Positions 1 through 5,603 of a DNA stretch of 64,000 nucleotides are shown piece by piece. Within the stretch, counting starts at the first letter, position 1. Every line of letters starts with the position of its first letter. Under the pieces are notes generated by a model, which did no database searches, had not been told where the DNA came from, and was given only the letters and a program-made list of their open reading frames with translations. Position numbers and translations under genes: made by a program. Origin of the DNA: a virus; IMG/VR virus record IMGVR_UViG_3300032607_001425, positions 1 to 64,000 of that record; one strand, written 5' to 3'.

Positions 1-138
1 AACCAATTCACTATAAATCTGCGAGAATTTATCTTTAACAATATTCAATGAATATTCATTATTACTAAAATGGTGCTCTTTTTCTATTTTATTTAAGAAA
101 TTAATATAATTTCTATCAAACAAGCTGTATTTTGACAT
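1..138 (-). CDS. Partial hypothetical protein, cut by the left edge
   Basis: An open frame starts with ATG at 138 (MSKYSLFDRNYINFLNKIEK...) and runs off the window after 46 codons with no stop. I chose this start because a promoter lies 29-59 bases upstream and the leader ends in AAAAGTT before ATG, as for many neighbours. The visible part is charged and looks helical. No family recognised. Confidence 0.6.
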   Translation of the reverse strand, partial: MSKYSLFDRNYINFLNKIEKEHHFSNNEYSLNIVKDKFSQIYSELV

Positions 139-166
139 AACTTTTGTTGTTTTAATTATTAATACC

Positions 167-197
167 TAAAGATACTTAAAAGAAAGCAGACCAGCAA
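167..197 (-). promoter_or_regulatory. Bacteroidetes-type promoter (for the gene ending at 138)
   Basis: On the minus strand TTG (195-197), a 20-base spacer, then TATCTTTA (167-174). It matches the -33/-7 form of the Bacteroidetes primary sigma factor. The TTG is the loop of the terminator hairpin at 185-207. Confidence 0.75.
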
Positions 198-207
198 CTG
201 ATCTGCT
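185..207 (-). terminator. Terminator hairpin overlapping a promoter
   Basis: A 10-bp stem (one G-U pair on the minus strand) closes a three-base TTG loop. It is followed on the minus strand by TTTCTTTT and preceded by eight A. It should stop transcripts of the 221-583 gene, and its loop is the -33 element of the next gene. Confidence 0.75.
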
Positions 208-220
208 AACTTTTTTTTAA

Positions 221-583
221 TTATTCTTGCTCAGAAGAAACTAAAATTAATTCTGAATCTTGCTCAACTTCTTCCTCTTCTTCAAGTTCACACAAATTAT
301 TCTCAATTGCTTCTCTGATATAATCAAAGTTAATTGGAACTTCAGTTAATTCAATTTTATTATTGTAACCAATATCAAATTCAGCTGAATCTCTATCTAC
401 AATATCGTCAGAACAATTCTCTAAACTAGACATTATATTATCAACTAATCTTCCAAGATCTTGAGCATTAACTCCTTTCTTCACTTCAATTGCATTGATA
501 AGAAATAATACATCTTCTTTTGAGAAGATTGAACTAATTGAACTTTGAACTTGAGCGATTGCATTTTCTTTTGTAATTTTCAT
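221..583 (-). CDS. Acidic hypothetical protein, 120 aa
   Basis: Starts MKITKENAIA and ends in a strongly acidic tail (ELEEEEEVEQDSE). It has its own promoter upstream and a terminator downstream, so it is a single-gene early-type unit. No signal peptide or membrane segment. The acidic tail would fit a small protein that binds a host protein or mimics DNA charge, but that is a guess. Family not recognised. Confidence 0.75.
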   Translation of the reverse strand: MKITKENAIAQVQSSISSIFSKEDVLFLINAIEVKKGVNAQDLGRLVDNIMSSLENCSDDIVDRDSAEFDIGYNNKIELTEVPINFDYIREAIENNLCELEEEEEVEQDSELILVSSEQE

Positions 584-610
584 AATGTTTGTTTGTTTTA
601 ATTATTTTGA

Positions 611-641
611 TAAAGATACTAAATTAATATACTACTCACAA
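611..641 (-). promoter_or_regulatory. Promoter for the 221-583 gene
   Basis: Minus-strand TTG (639-641), 20 bases, TATCTTTA (611-618), followed by an A-rich leader. Confidence 0.75.
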
Positions 642-649
642 CTTTTTTA

Positions 650-997
650 CTAATTATTTTCAAAGTTTTTTACATCAAACTCAATTAAGAATTCTCTCTG
701 AAAATCTTCATTAACAACTTTGTCAAATTCATCTGCAATTAACTTTTGCAAATCAACTCCAAATTCTAAATGAAATTGTTTCAACTTCTTCCATCCTTCA
801 TATCCTTTCACAGGCATATCCATGTAAGTTTCATTATCTTGATCCATAAATTCAAAATCACCAGTAAGCAATCCTGATTGTCTATCTTTGTAAACATACG
901 CTTGAGCGATTGCGTTTAACTTAACTTGACCAACTACGATAGGAAATTCGAAATTAACCATCATCATTTTGTTTGTAATCTTAACTTGATTTTTCAT
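650..997 (-). CDS. Hypothetical protein, 115 aa
   Basis: Starts MKNQVKITNKMMM and ends FDVKNFENN. A beta-rich N-terminal half is followed by a more helical charged C-terminal half (KKLKQFHLEFG). Own promoter directly upstream. The leader AAACAAACATG resembles that of the 221-583 gene. No cysteine clusters or membrane segment. Function unknown. Confidence 0.72.
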   Translation of the reverse strand: MKNQVKITNKMMMVNFEFPIVVGQVKLNAIAQAYVYKDRQSGLLTGDFEFMDQDNETYMDMPVKGYEGWKKLKQFHLEFGVDLQKLIADEFDKVVNEDFQREFLIEFDVKNFENN

Positions 998-1021
998 GTT
1001 TGTTTGTTTTAATTATTTTGA

Positions 1022-1052
1022 TAAAGATGCTAAATTAATACTTTGTATGCAA
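1022..1052 (-). promoter_or_regulatory. Promoter for the 650-997 gene
   Basis: Minus-strand TTG (1050-1052), 20 bases, CATCTTTA (1022-1029): one base off the usual -7 sequence. Confidence 0.65.
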
Positions 1053-1057
1053 CTTTT

Positions 1058-1273
1058 TTATTGATTATTATCTACTCCGTATAATAATGCTGAGTTGTAA
1101 TCTTCTTCATCTTCTTCATCTAATCCAAAGTTAACTAAAGCAGCTTGCATTGCTTCTGAAGCCTCAGCTCCTGATAACCAATTGTTAACTAAAAATTCTA
1201 CTAATGAACTATCTGAGATTCCATTCTCAATTAATCTTTCTTGTAATTCAAAGGCTTTGTTTCTGTCTGACAT
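1058..1273 (-). CDS. Small acidic hypothetical protein, 71 aa
   Basis: Starts MSDRNKAFELQERLIENG. Mostly helical, with an acidic stretch DEEDEEDYN near the C terminus. It stands alone behind its own promoter, as do several early-type genes here. No family recognised. Confidence 0.7.
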   Translation of the reverse strand: MSDRNKAFELQERLIENGISDSSLVEFLVNNWLSGAEASEAMQAALVNFGLDEEDEEDYNSALLYGVDNNQ

Positions 1274-1299
1274 GATTTGTTGTTTTAATTATTAATACC

Positions 1300-1330
1300 T
1301 AAAGATACTGAATTAATACATTCCCAGCAA
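1300..1330 (-). promoter_or_regulatory. Promoter for the 1058-1273 gene
   Basis: Minus-strand TTG (1328-1330), 20 bases, TATCTTTA (1300-1307). Confidence 0.75.
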
Positions 1331-1342
1331 CAAAAAAGTGAA

Positions 1343-1783
1343 TTATTTTAATCTTTTTTTTATACTCTCTAACCAATCATATTGCTTCTGAGATATATCA
1401 TTATTGTGTTGGATGTCTGTGAGAAACTTTACTTCAATATCTTTTAGTTGGTACCTTGTCTTATTCTTTAATATACCATAAATAACTTTCTTCCTACTTT
1501 GAACTTTCTGAGCTTTGGAAGAAGGCTTACCTACTTTTTTAATAGGCTTGCCTTTAGTTGAAGTTATATTACCATCTAATTGGTACCTCCTTATAACTTC
1601 TTCCTTGTAGGTGATCTTAGATTTTAAATCTAGGACCTCAGCAAAAATTCTATTGTGGGAAGTTTGTAAGTCTCCATTCTCCCTCTTTAAAGTAACGACC
1701 TGTTGTTGTAGATCTTTGATCCTGCGTTGTAATTCTTCATTTGCAGATTTATACTCAGCAATTGTTAGGGTGGTTAAATCCAT
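1343..1783 (-). CDS. Coiled-coil protein with basic middle, 146 aa
   Basis: Residues about 10-70 show heptad spacing of I, L and V (EELQRRIKDLQQQVVTLKRE), a coiled coil. Residues about 75-105 are rich in K, R and S (KGKPIKKVGKPSSKAQ), and the C terminus ends WLESIKKRLK. The layout suggests a dimer that binds nucleic acid, but no known fold is recognised. No standard promoter lies directly upstream; 1784-1998 between it and the small-RNA terminator holds nothing else I can identify. Confidence 0.7.
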   Translation of the reverse strand: MDLTTLTIAEYKSANEELQRRIKDLQQQVVTLKRENGDLQTSHNRIFAEVLDLKSKITYKEEVIRRYQLDGNITSTKGKPIKKVGKPSSKAQKVQSRKKVIYGILKNKTRYQLKDIEVKFLTDIQHNNDISQKQYDWLESIKKRLK

Positions 1784-1999
1784 CTTTTTAAATAATCAAT
1801 AAAAATTAAACATAGTTCAAGATATGTAGGTTTTACCCTATCTTGAAAATTTTCAGCACTCATTGATATTTTTCAAAGCTATCTTACCTTTAGACATCCG
1901 TCCAATTACAGAAGGTTTAGATTGGCTACTAATTTACGCTTGTTGGGAATACTACAACCCTAATCAATAATATGTCTTGTAGTACAATAAGGGGAAAAG

Positions 2000-2158
2000 A
2001 AAAAGGCCTCTCAATTAAGAGAAGCCTTTTATGATTATCCCTTAAGTGGAGTGACATGCACACGAAAGAGAGTATTCTAAAATAAATATAAGGAAAAAAT
2101 CCTTTGTATCCAACTATTATGCTCTGTTAAGACTAGATGTCACTCTATTGTCATTACA
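2000..2158 (-). ncRNA. Candidate small structured RNA
   Basis: There is no gene between 1784 and 2263. A late-type promoter motif (2161-2173) points into this stretch and a strong terminator (2001-2030) ends it. Two complementary nine-base segments, 2137-2145 and 2049-2057 (ATGTCACTC and GAGTGACAT), would close a long arm. The longest frame inside is trivial. I infer an RNA of roughly 155 bases. The promoter and paired arm resemble the leaders at 40, 52, 59 and 62 kb, but here no reading frame follows directly. Confidence 0.45.
2001..2030 (-). terminator. Terminator of the candidate small RNA
   Basis: The minus strand reads AAAAGGCTTCTC, a short loop, then GAGAGGCCTTTTTCTTTT: a long near-perfect stem with a U run. 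Confidence 0.75.
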
Positions 2159-2160
2159 TA

Positions 2161-2173
2161 TATAAATAGCAAC
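2161..2173 (-). promoter_or_regulatory. Late-type promoter motif
   Basis: The minus strand reads GTTGCTATTTATA, the same 13-mer found before the 36149-36469 gene and before three of the structured leaders. Its promoter role is inferred from repeated position, not known. Confidence 0.45.
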
Positions 2174-2263
2174 TAATTATCAAAAGCCATGTTTTTTAAA
2201 CCAGGAAAAGGAGCCTAAGCTCCTCGTTCCATCGATCAATAATTTAGGGTAACAACTCCCTAA

Positions 2264-3001
2264 TCATACCAACTCTGAAGCTGATACAATATTGTCATGA
2301 AAATATACAGCTTGATTCAATATATTCTCTACGTTACAATTTTCTTCTCTTGTATGAAATCCATCTCTAGTAGTATATATCATAGTACAAGTTTTTCCTG
2401 ACTTAGAAAAATCAATCATCTTCAATGACTTAACTTTAATTGCATAACTTCTCTTGAACTCAATATAAACATATTGGTCAAAAACTATTCCCTCTTTCAA
2501 AGAAAGTTCAATCTCAAGCTTTCTTCTTTCATCATTAGCTTTCTGATAAGCTCTTTTCTCTTTCTCATATCCATCCTGAATAGAATACAACTCACTTTCT
2601 CTTTCTTGATTTGACTTTCTAACATCAGCAATCTCCTTCAAGATAATCTCAGATCTTGTTTTAATAATTCTAGCAACTTTTCCTAAATGAATCAATCTAT
2701 CAAGTTCAAATTCAGACTGAGTATTTGTAGTATAGTAAGATAACTCTAATCTAGTATCCTCTTTATATCTAGAATAAAAATAGATAGAGAATAACTTTTT
2801 TAACCTTCCATCCTCTTCATCTTTCAACTCGAAGTAAGCTGATTCTCCTGATACTTGGATAGTAAATTCTCTAAAAGTATTGAAGTGATCATCAAATACA
2901 GATTGAACTTTCAAGTCAGTAGACTTTTTTAATTCAAATCTCTCAGCTGAAACTTTATTGATAAGTTCCTCTAATTGTGTAATTTCGTTTAAATGGTACA
3001 T
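2264..3001 (-). CDS. Coiled-coil hypothetical protein, 245 aa
   Basis: N terminus MYHLNEITQLEELINK. A long helical charged segment at about residues 105-170 (SNQERESELYSIQDGYEKEK) looks like a coiled coil. The C-terminal 70 residues are beta-rich (VYIEFKRSYAIKVKS). No signal peptide, no catalytic motif. Own promoter upstream; the frame ends about 90 bases before the late-type motif at 2161-2173. Function unknown. Confidence 0.75.
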   Translation of the reverse strand: MYHLNEITQLEELINKVSAERFELKKSTDLKVQSVFDDHFNTFREFTIQVSGESAYFELKDEEDGRLKKLFSIYFYSRYKEDTRLELSYYTTNTQSEFELDRLIHLGKVARIIKTRSEIILKEIADVRKSNQERESELYSIQDGYEKEKRAYQKANDERRKLEIELSLKEGIVFDQYVYIEFKRSYAIKVKSLKMIDFSKSGKTCTMIYTTRDGFHTREENCNVENILNQAVYFHDNIVSASELV

Positions 3002-3029
3002 GTTGTTATATGTTTTAATTAGTAATACC

Positions 3030-3060
3030 TAAAGATAGTTAAAAGAAAGCAGACTAGCAA
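3030..3060 (-). promoter_or_regulatory. Promoter for the 2264-3001 gene
   Basis: Minus-strand TTG (3058-3060), 20 bases, TATCTTTA (3030-3037). The TTG is the loop of the hairpin at 3048-3070. Confidence 0.75.
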
Positions 3061-3070
3061 CTAATCTGCT
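3048..3070 (-). terminator. Terminator hairpin overlapping a promoter
   Basis: Ten-base arms, AGCAGATTAG and CTAGTCTGCT on the minus strand, around a TTG loop, then TTTCTTTT. Same design as at 185-207 and 3953-3975. Confidence 0.72.
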
Positions 3071-3088
3071 AACTTTTTTTAAAATAAT

Positions 3089-3283
3089 CTACTCTTGTTC
3101 TTCTAGATCTTGTAAATAATCATCAAACTGTGACATAAAAACAAAATCAGCATTGTCATCAACTTGTTGTAGTACTACTTTCTCAACAAAGTCTTTACAA
3201 TGTTTTTCAATTTCATCTTTGTTCCAACCAAAATCTTCATAGTACTCTACAAAATTGTCATCAACTTCAAATGTAATTTTCAT
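3089..3283 (-). CDS. Small acidic hypothetical protein, 64 aa
   Basis: Starts MKITFEVDDNFVEYYEDFGW and ends DDYLQDLEEQE. Many D and E residues and one Cys. Single-gene unit with its own promoter upstream and the 3048-3070 terminator downstream. No family recognised. Confidence 0.68.
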   Translation of the reverse strand: MKITFEVDDNFVEYYEDFGWNKDEIEKHCKDFVEKVVLQQVDDNADFVFMSQFDDYLQDLEEQE

Positions 3284-3312
3284 AATGTTTGTTGTTTTTA
3301 GTTATTAATACC

Positions 3313-3343
3313 TAAAGATACTCAATTAATACTCCGTATGCAA
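3313..3343 (-). promoter_or_regulatory. Promoter for the 3089-3283 gene
   Basis: Minus-strand TTG (3341-3343), 20 bases, TATCTTTA (3313-3320). Confidence 0.75.
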
Positions 3344-3355
3344 CTTTTTATTGAA

Positions 3356-3433
3356 TTATTTTTGTAACATTTCTTTTGTTAACAATCCTTTAGTGTACAG
3401 ATCGTACAATTCTAATAACGTATAATTTTTCAT
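3356..3433 (-). CDS. Very small protein, 25 aa
   Basis: ATG at 3433 opens MKNYTLLELYDLYTKGLLTK, followed by five residues and TAA. It resembles a short helical domain (LLxLYDLYTKGLLTKEML). It has its own promoter 29-59 bases upstream and the common AAAGGTT-ATG context, which argues for a real gene. Confidence 0.55.
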   Translation of the reverse strand: MKNYTLLELYDLYTKGLLTKEMLQK

Positions 3434-3461
3434 AACCTTTGTTATTTTAATTAATAATACC

Positions 3462-3492
3462 TAAAGATACTAAATTAATACTTTGCTTGCAA
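3462..3492 (-). promoter_or_regulatory. Promoter for the 3356-3433 gene
   Basis: Minus-strand TTG (3490-3492), 20 bases, TATCTTTA (3462-3469). It sits just after the two tRNA-like sequences. Confidence 0.75.
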
Positions 3493-3514
3493 CTTTTTTA
3501 CTAAGTATTTTTGT

Positions 3515-3571
3515 GGAGAGCAAGGACTTGAACCTTGTGCCTGTAGCTCTACGGCTTTCTCCGACCTCTCC
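3515..3571 (-). tRNA. Degenerate tRNA-like sequence, 57 nt
   Basis: On the minus strand a perfect T arm (CAAGG-TTCAAGT-CCTTG) is followed by CTCTCC, which pairs with GGAGAG at the 5' end. Only about 33 bases lie between the acceptor 5' strand and the T arm, too few for normal D and anticodon arms. What is there folds into small stems (CGG/CCG and GTAG/CTAC). I read it as a decayed tRNA or a tRNA mimic; no anticodon can be assigned. Confidence 0.4.
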
Positions 3572-3618
3572 TGGACCTGCAGATCCCTTGTCAATAATTG
3601 TTCAATCTAATTATTTGA

Positions 3619-3688
3619 TGTTGTGGCAGGATTCGAACCTGAAACCTATTGGAAAACCCAATGCTCTAGCCAATTGAGCTACACAACA
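3619..3688 (-). tRNA. tRNA-like gene with shortened anticodon arm, 70 nt
   Basis: Acceptor stem TGTTGTG/CACAACA is perfect, the D arm is normal (GCTC/GAGC with GG in the loop) and the T loop is canonical (TTCGAAT on a CAGG/CCTG stem). The middle forms a perfect five-base stem ATTGG/CCAAT, but its loop is only GTTTT, five bases instead of seven, and base 26 is missing. No 3' CCA is encoded. It could be a non-decoding tRNA mimic, a damaged tRNA or one whose anticodon arm folds unusually. Amino acid not assignable. Confidence 0.55.
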
Positions 3689-3698
3689 AACTTATTTT

Positions 3699-3800
3699 TT
3701 ATTCTACAATTTGAAATGCTCTCTCCATTCTAACATTGTCTGCTGTATGAATGTTTCCCATCTTAAGTAACCACTGATAAAACTTTTCTTGATTTGACAT
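3699..3800 (-). CDS. Very small hypothetical protein, 33 aa
   Basis: ATG at 3800 opens MSNQEKFYQWLLKMGNIHTA and the frame ends FQIVE-stop at 3699, eleven bases before the tRNA-like gene. Helical, no cysteine. It lies downstream of the 31-aa membrane peptide and probably shares the promoter at 3935-3965. Confidence 0.5.
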   Translation of the reverse strand: MSNQEKFYQWLLKMGNIHTADNVRMERAFQIVE

Positions 3801-3810
3801 AGCTTATTGA

Positions 3811-3906
3811 TTAAATGTTTTGCATTATTGCTGATGCTAATACTGCTACTTGAAATACTACTAGAACTGCTAGTACTACTAATAAACCTACTTCTTTGTT
3901 TACCAT
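3811..3906 (-). CDS. Single-pass membrane peptide, 31 aa
   Basis: ATG at 3906 opens MVNKEVGLLVVLAVLVVFQV and continues with AVLASAIMQNI. Residues 6-28 are one continuous hydrophobic helix with a short charged N terminus. The promoter is 29 bases upstream and the context is AAAGGTT-ATG. It could be a small inner-membrane effector, but nothing in the sequence says which. Confidence 0.55.
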   Translation of the reverse strand: MVNKEVGLLVVLAVLVVFQVAVLASAIMQNI

Positions 3907-3934
3907 AACCTTTGTTGTTTTAATTACTAATACC

Positions 3935-3965
3935 TAAAGATACTTAAAAGAAAGCGGACTAGCAA
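3935..3965 (-). promoter_or_regulatory. Promoter for the small genes at 3699-3906
   Basis: Minus-strand TTG (3963-3965), 20 bases, TATCTTTA (3935-3942). The TTG is the loop of the hairpin at 3953-3975. Confidence 0.75.
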
Positions 3966-3975
3966 CTAATCCGCT
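3953..3975 (-). terminator. Terminator hairpin overlapping a promoter
   Basis: Same ten-base stem and TTG loop as at 185 and 3048, but one A-T pair is replaced by G-C on both sides (GCGGA/TCCGC against GCAGA/TCTGC). The compensating change supports the stem. Confidence 0.75.
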
Positions 3976-3985
3976 AACTTTTTTA

Positions 3986-4237
3986 CTAATTATTTTCAAC
4001 AAAATATTTAAAATAAGCTCTGCAATCCCCGTCCTCTTGCAGCAAAATTCTCTTGTATAGGCCCTTACCAAGGCCCCGTCTTAGCATATCTGCATACTTT
4101 TTGTTAGATTCATAGCTTGAACTTCTGAAATATCCGAATACTTTTTGCTGGATTTCAGTTTCTGTTTGAAAAGGATTGTCTTTTAAGAAATTTGCAATCT
4201 CTTTAACTGAGCGATAAGGTGCTGGTGATTTCCACAT
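3986..4237 (-). CDS. Hypothetical protein, 83 aa
   Basis: Starts MWKSPAPYRSVKEIANFLKD. The first 60 residues look like a small helical, winged-helix-like domain (SVKEIANFLKDN...TEIQQKVFGYF...KYADMLRRGL), of the sort seen in small DNA-binding regulators, then a short tail. Own promoter upstream and terminator downstream. The DNA-binding idea is inference from helix pattern only. Confidence 0.68.
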   Translation of the reverse strand: MWKSPAPYRSVKEIANFLKDNPFQTETEIQQKVFGYFRSSSYESNKKYADMLRRGLGKGLYKRILLQEDGDCRAYFKYFVENN

Positions 4238-4265
4238 AACTTTTGTAGTTTTAATTATTAATACC

Positions 4266-4296
4266 TAAAGATACTCAATTAATACACTACTGACAA
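4266..4296 (-). promoter_or_regulatory. Promoter for the 3986-4237 gene
   Basis: Minus-strand TTG (4294-4296), 20 bases, TATCTTTA (4266-4273). Confidence 0.75.
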
Positions 4297-4314
4297 CTTT
4301 TTTATAAGTTATTT

Positions 4315-4392
4315 TACTTACACTTTTTGTACAAGCATCAAAGGATCTACTTACACTTTTGGTCCGAGAGGGAGAGGATCAGCTTACACTTG
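4315..4392 (+). repeat. Three spaced copies of CTTACACTT
   Basis: CTTACACTT occurs at about 4316, 4350 and 4383, spaced 33-34 bases apart, in a gene-free stretch between the promoter at 4266 and the terminator at 4404. The even spacing (about three helical turns) suggests a protein-binding array; the binding protein is unknown. Confidence 0.5.
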
Positions 4393-4403
4393 ACAAGCAA
4401 ACA

Positions 4404-4434
4404 TAAAAAAAGAGAGATGAATTAACATCTCTCT
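4404..4434 (-). terminator. Terminator of the 4449-4844 gene
   Basis: Arms AGAGAGATG and CATCTCTCT around a six-base loop, followed on the minus strand by a run of T. Confidence 0.75.
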
Positions 4435-4448
4435 CTACTTAATTTAAT

Positions 4449-4844
4449 CTAATTTAATAATGAATTTAAAGTATCAATATGTTCTTGATAAACTTCTATG
4501 TCATTACTTTTTTGATACTCAATAATCTCTTGAAGAACTTGAATAACTTCTTCTTTCTTGTAAGTTAACATTTCATCATTAATAGTAACAATGAGAGGAC
4601 AGTGTTGAGACACTCTATCTCTTTGTTCTTGAGATACTAAATGAATAAAACACTTAGAATACTCAAATTCACTAGCTTCTATCTCTTCTAAGAAGCTCTC
4701 AAAAGAGACGATAGAGTCTTCAAAATCTAAAAACTTCTTTACTTCAGAAATAGCTTCATCTAAAGAATTACTAACTGATTCAACATACATTACGTTGTCT
4801 TCATAAAGAACTACTTGATCTTTTACTACTTTACATTTTGTCAT
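4449..4844 (-). CDS. Hypothetical protein, 131 aa
   Basis: Starts MTKCKVVKDQVVLYEDNVMY. Acidic and helix-rich, with a C-terminal helical segment (YKKEEVIQVLQEIIEYQKSN). No membrane segment or recognisable catalytic motif. Single-gene unit with its own promoter and terminator. Family not recognised. Confidence 0.74.
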   Translation of the reverse strand: MTKCKVVKDQVVLYEDNVMYVESVSNSLDEAISEVKKFLDFEDSIVSFESFLEEIEASEFEYSKCFIHLVSQEQRDRVSQHCPLIVTINDEMLTYKKEEVIQVLQEIIEYQKSNDIEVYQEHIDTLNSLLN

Positions 4845-4868
4845 AGAACTTGTTTTTATTTGTTTTGA

Positions 4869-4899
4869 TAAAGATACTCAATTAATACGATCGAGACAA
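4869..4899 (-). promoter_or_regulatory. Promoter for the 4449-4844 gene
   Basis: Minus-strand TTG (4897-4899), 20 bases, TATCTTTA (4869-4876). It is back to back with the plus-strand promoter at 4954-4984. Confidence 0.75.
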
Positions 4900-4953
4900 C
4901 AGCTACAGCTTATTTAGAATACAAATAAATAATAAAAATAAATGATCAAACTG

Positions 4954-4984
4954 TTGTGAGATCAAAACTTATAGAGTATCTTTA
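4954..4984 (+). promoter_or_regulatory. Plus-strand promoter, divergent
   Basis: TTG (4954-4956), 20 bases, TATCTTTA (4977-4984) followed by GGTATT. It is as good a match as any minus-strand copy and is the only one found pointing right. It is divergent from 4869-4899, with 54 bases between the two TTG boxes. Confidence 0.7.
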
Positions 4985-4990
4985 GGTATT

Positions 4991-5218
4991 GAAAAAAAGG
5001 GGCCTGCTAAAATGATACTTAGTGGAAGAGTAGACCGGACAGCACCTTTGTTTAGGTAGTAGGTGATACATAGTACCTGTCTATAGCCACTTAAAGCTAT
5101 ACTTTAACTTAAAGCTTTACTTTCACTTCCATCAACACTTTAACTGAAAGTATCCCTTTAACTGAAAGTATTACTTTAGGTATGGGAAAAGGGACCCTTT
5201 TGAGATCCCTTGTTTTTG
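4991..5218 (+). ncRNA. Candidate plus-strand regulatory RNA
   Basis: It begins just after the plus-strand promoter and ends at an AAGGGA/TCCCTT hairpin (5189-5211) followed by TGTTTTTG. The longest frame starting near the 5' end has 15 codons, so I read it as non-coding. It carries repeated ACTTTAACTGAAAGTA-like segments (about 5136-5175) that can form short hairpins. Its 3' end is antisense to the small gene at 5176-5313, so it could repress that gene. Confidence 0.5.
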
Positions 5219-5313
5219 TGTTTGTCCTTTCGGTCGTAACTTTTTTTGCTCTTGTGCACCTTGTGCTGGGAAGCAGCCCATCTTTCCTGTAAGGTTACCT
5301 GAATAGTTTTCAT
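5176..5313 (-). CDS. Small basic hypothetical protein, 45 aa
   Basis: ATG at 5313 opens MKTIQVTLQERWAASQHKVH. The C-terminal half is very basic and disordered-looking (HKSKKSYDRKDKHKNKGSQK), which fits binding to RNA or DNA. It starts five bases after the end of the 5319-5525 gene and so is probably in the same transcript. The last 13 codons overlap the terminator of the plus-strand RNA. Confidence 0.55.
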   Translation of the reverse strand: MKTIQVTLQERWAASQHKVHKSKKSYDRKDKHKNKGSQKGPFSHT

Positions 5314-5318
5314 AGTGT

Positions 5319-5525
5319 TTAAATTGTTAGGGTTGTGGTTACTTCGCACTGCATCTGTCTGAATATATAGTGTGGGTTTCTGAAATACTTCCCTAAGAAC
5401 TCCAAGATCACTTCATGTTGCAATTCCCCCATAAGATTAAACTTAGTTACTAGGGCAGGGGCTGCTATAAACATTTGATTAGTCAGTAACCATTCATAAA
5501 CCTTAAGTGTTCTCATTGTTCTCAT
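5319..5525 (-). CDS. Hypothetical protein, 68 aa
   Basis: I use ATG at 5525 (MRTMRTLKVYEWLLTNQMFI), because a longer frame from 5561 would include the -7 element. The sequence is helical with a hydrophobic middle (MFIAAPALVTKF) and ends CEVTTTLTI. No family recognised. It heads the two-gene unit that includes 5176-5313. Confidence 0.6.
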   Translation of the reverse strand: MRTMRTLKVYEWLLTNQMFIAAPALVTKFNLMGELQHEVILEFLGKYFRNPHYIFRQMQCEVTTTLTI

Positions 5526-5548
5526 ATCGTTTTGCTTTTTTAGATACC

Positions 5549-5579
5549 TAAAGATAGCCAATTAATATGTACGAGGCAA
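5549..5579 (-). promoter_or_regulatory. Promoter for the 5176-5525 genes
   Basis: Minus-strand TTG (5577-5579), 20 bases, TATCTTTA (5549-5556). Confidence 0.75.
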
Positions 5580-5603
5580 CAGTTGATAGGTTTTTTTAAT
5601 CAG

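Noticed and set aside
1784-1998. A gene in this interval
   Set aside because: The best frame has only 13 codons and no start context; I see only leader or spacer here.
2161-2173. T4-like late promoters on the plus strand (TATAAATA)
   Set aside because: The string is present, but all genes following it lie on the minus strand at a fixed short distance and none on the plus strand.
3483-3677. Plus-strand open frame of 64 codons
   Set aside because: It runs through the two tRNA-like sequences on the other strand, has no promoter or plausible start context and no recognisable protein.
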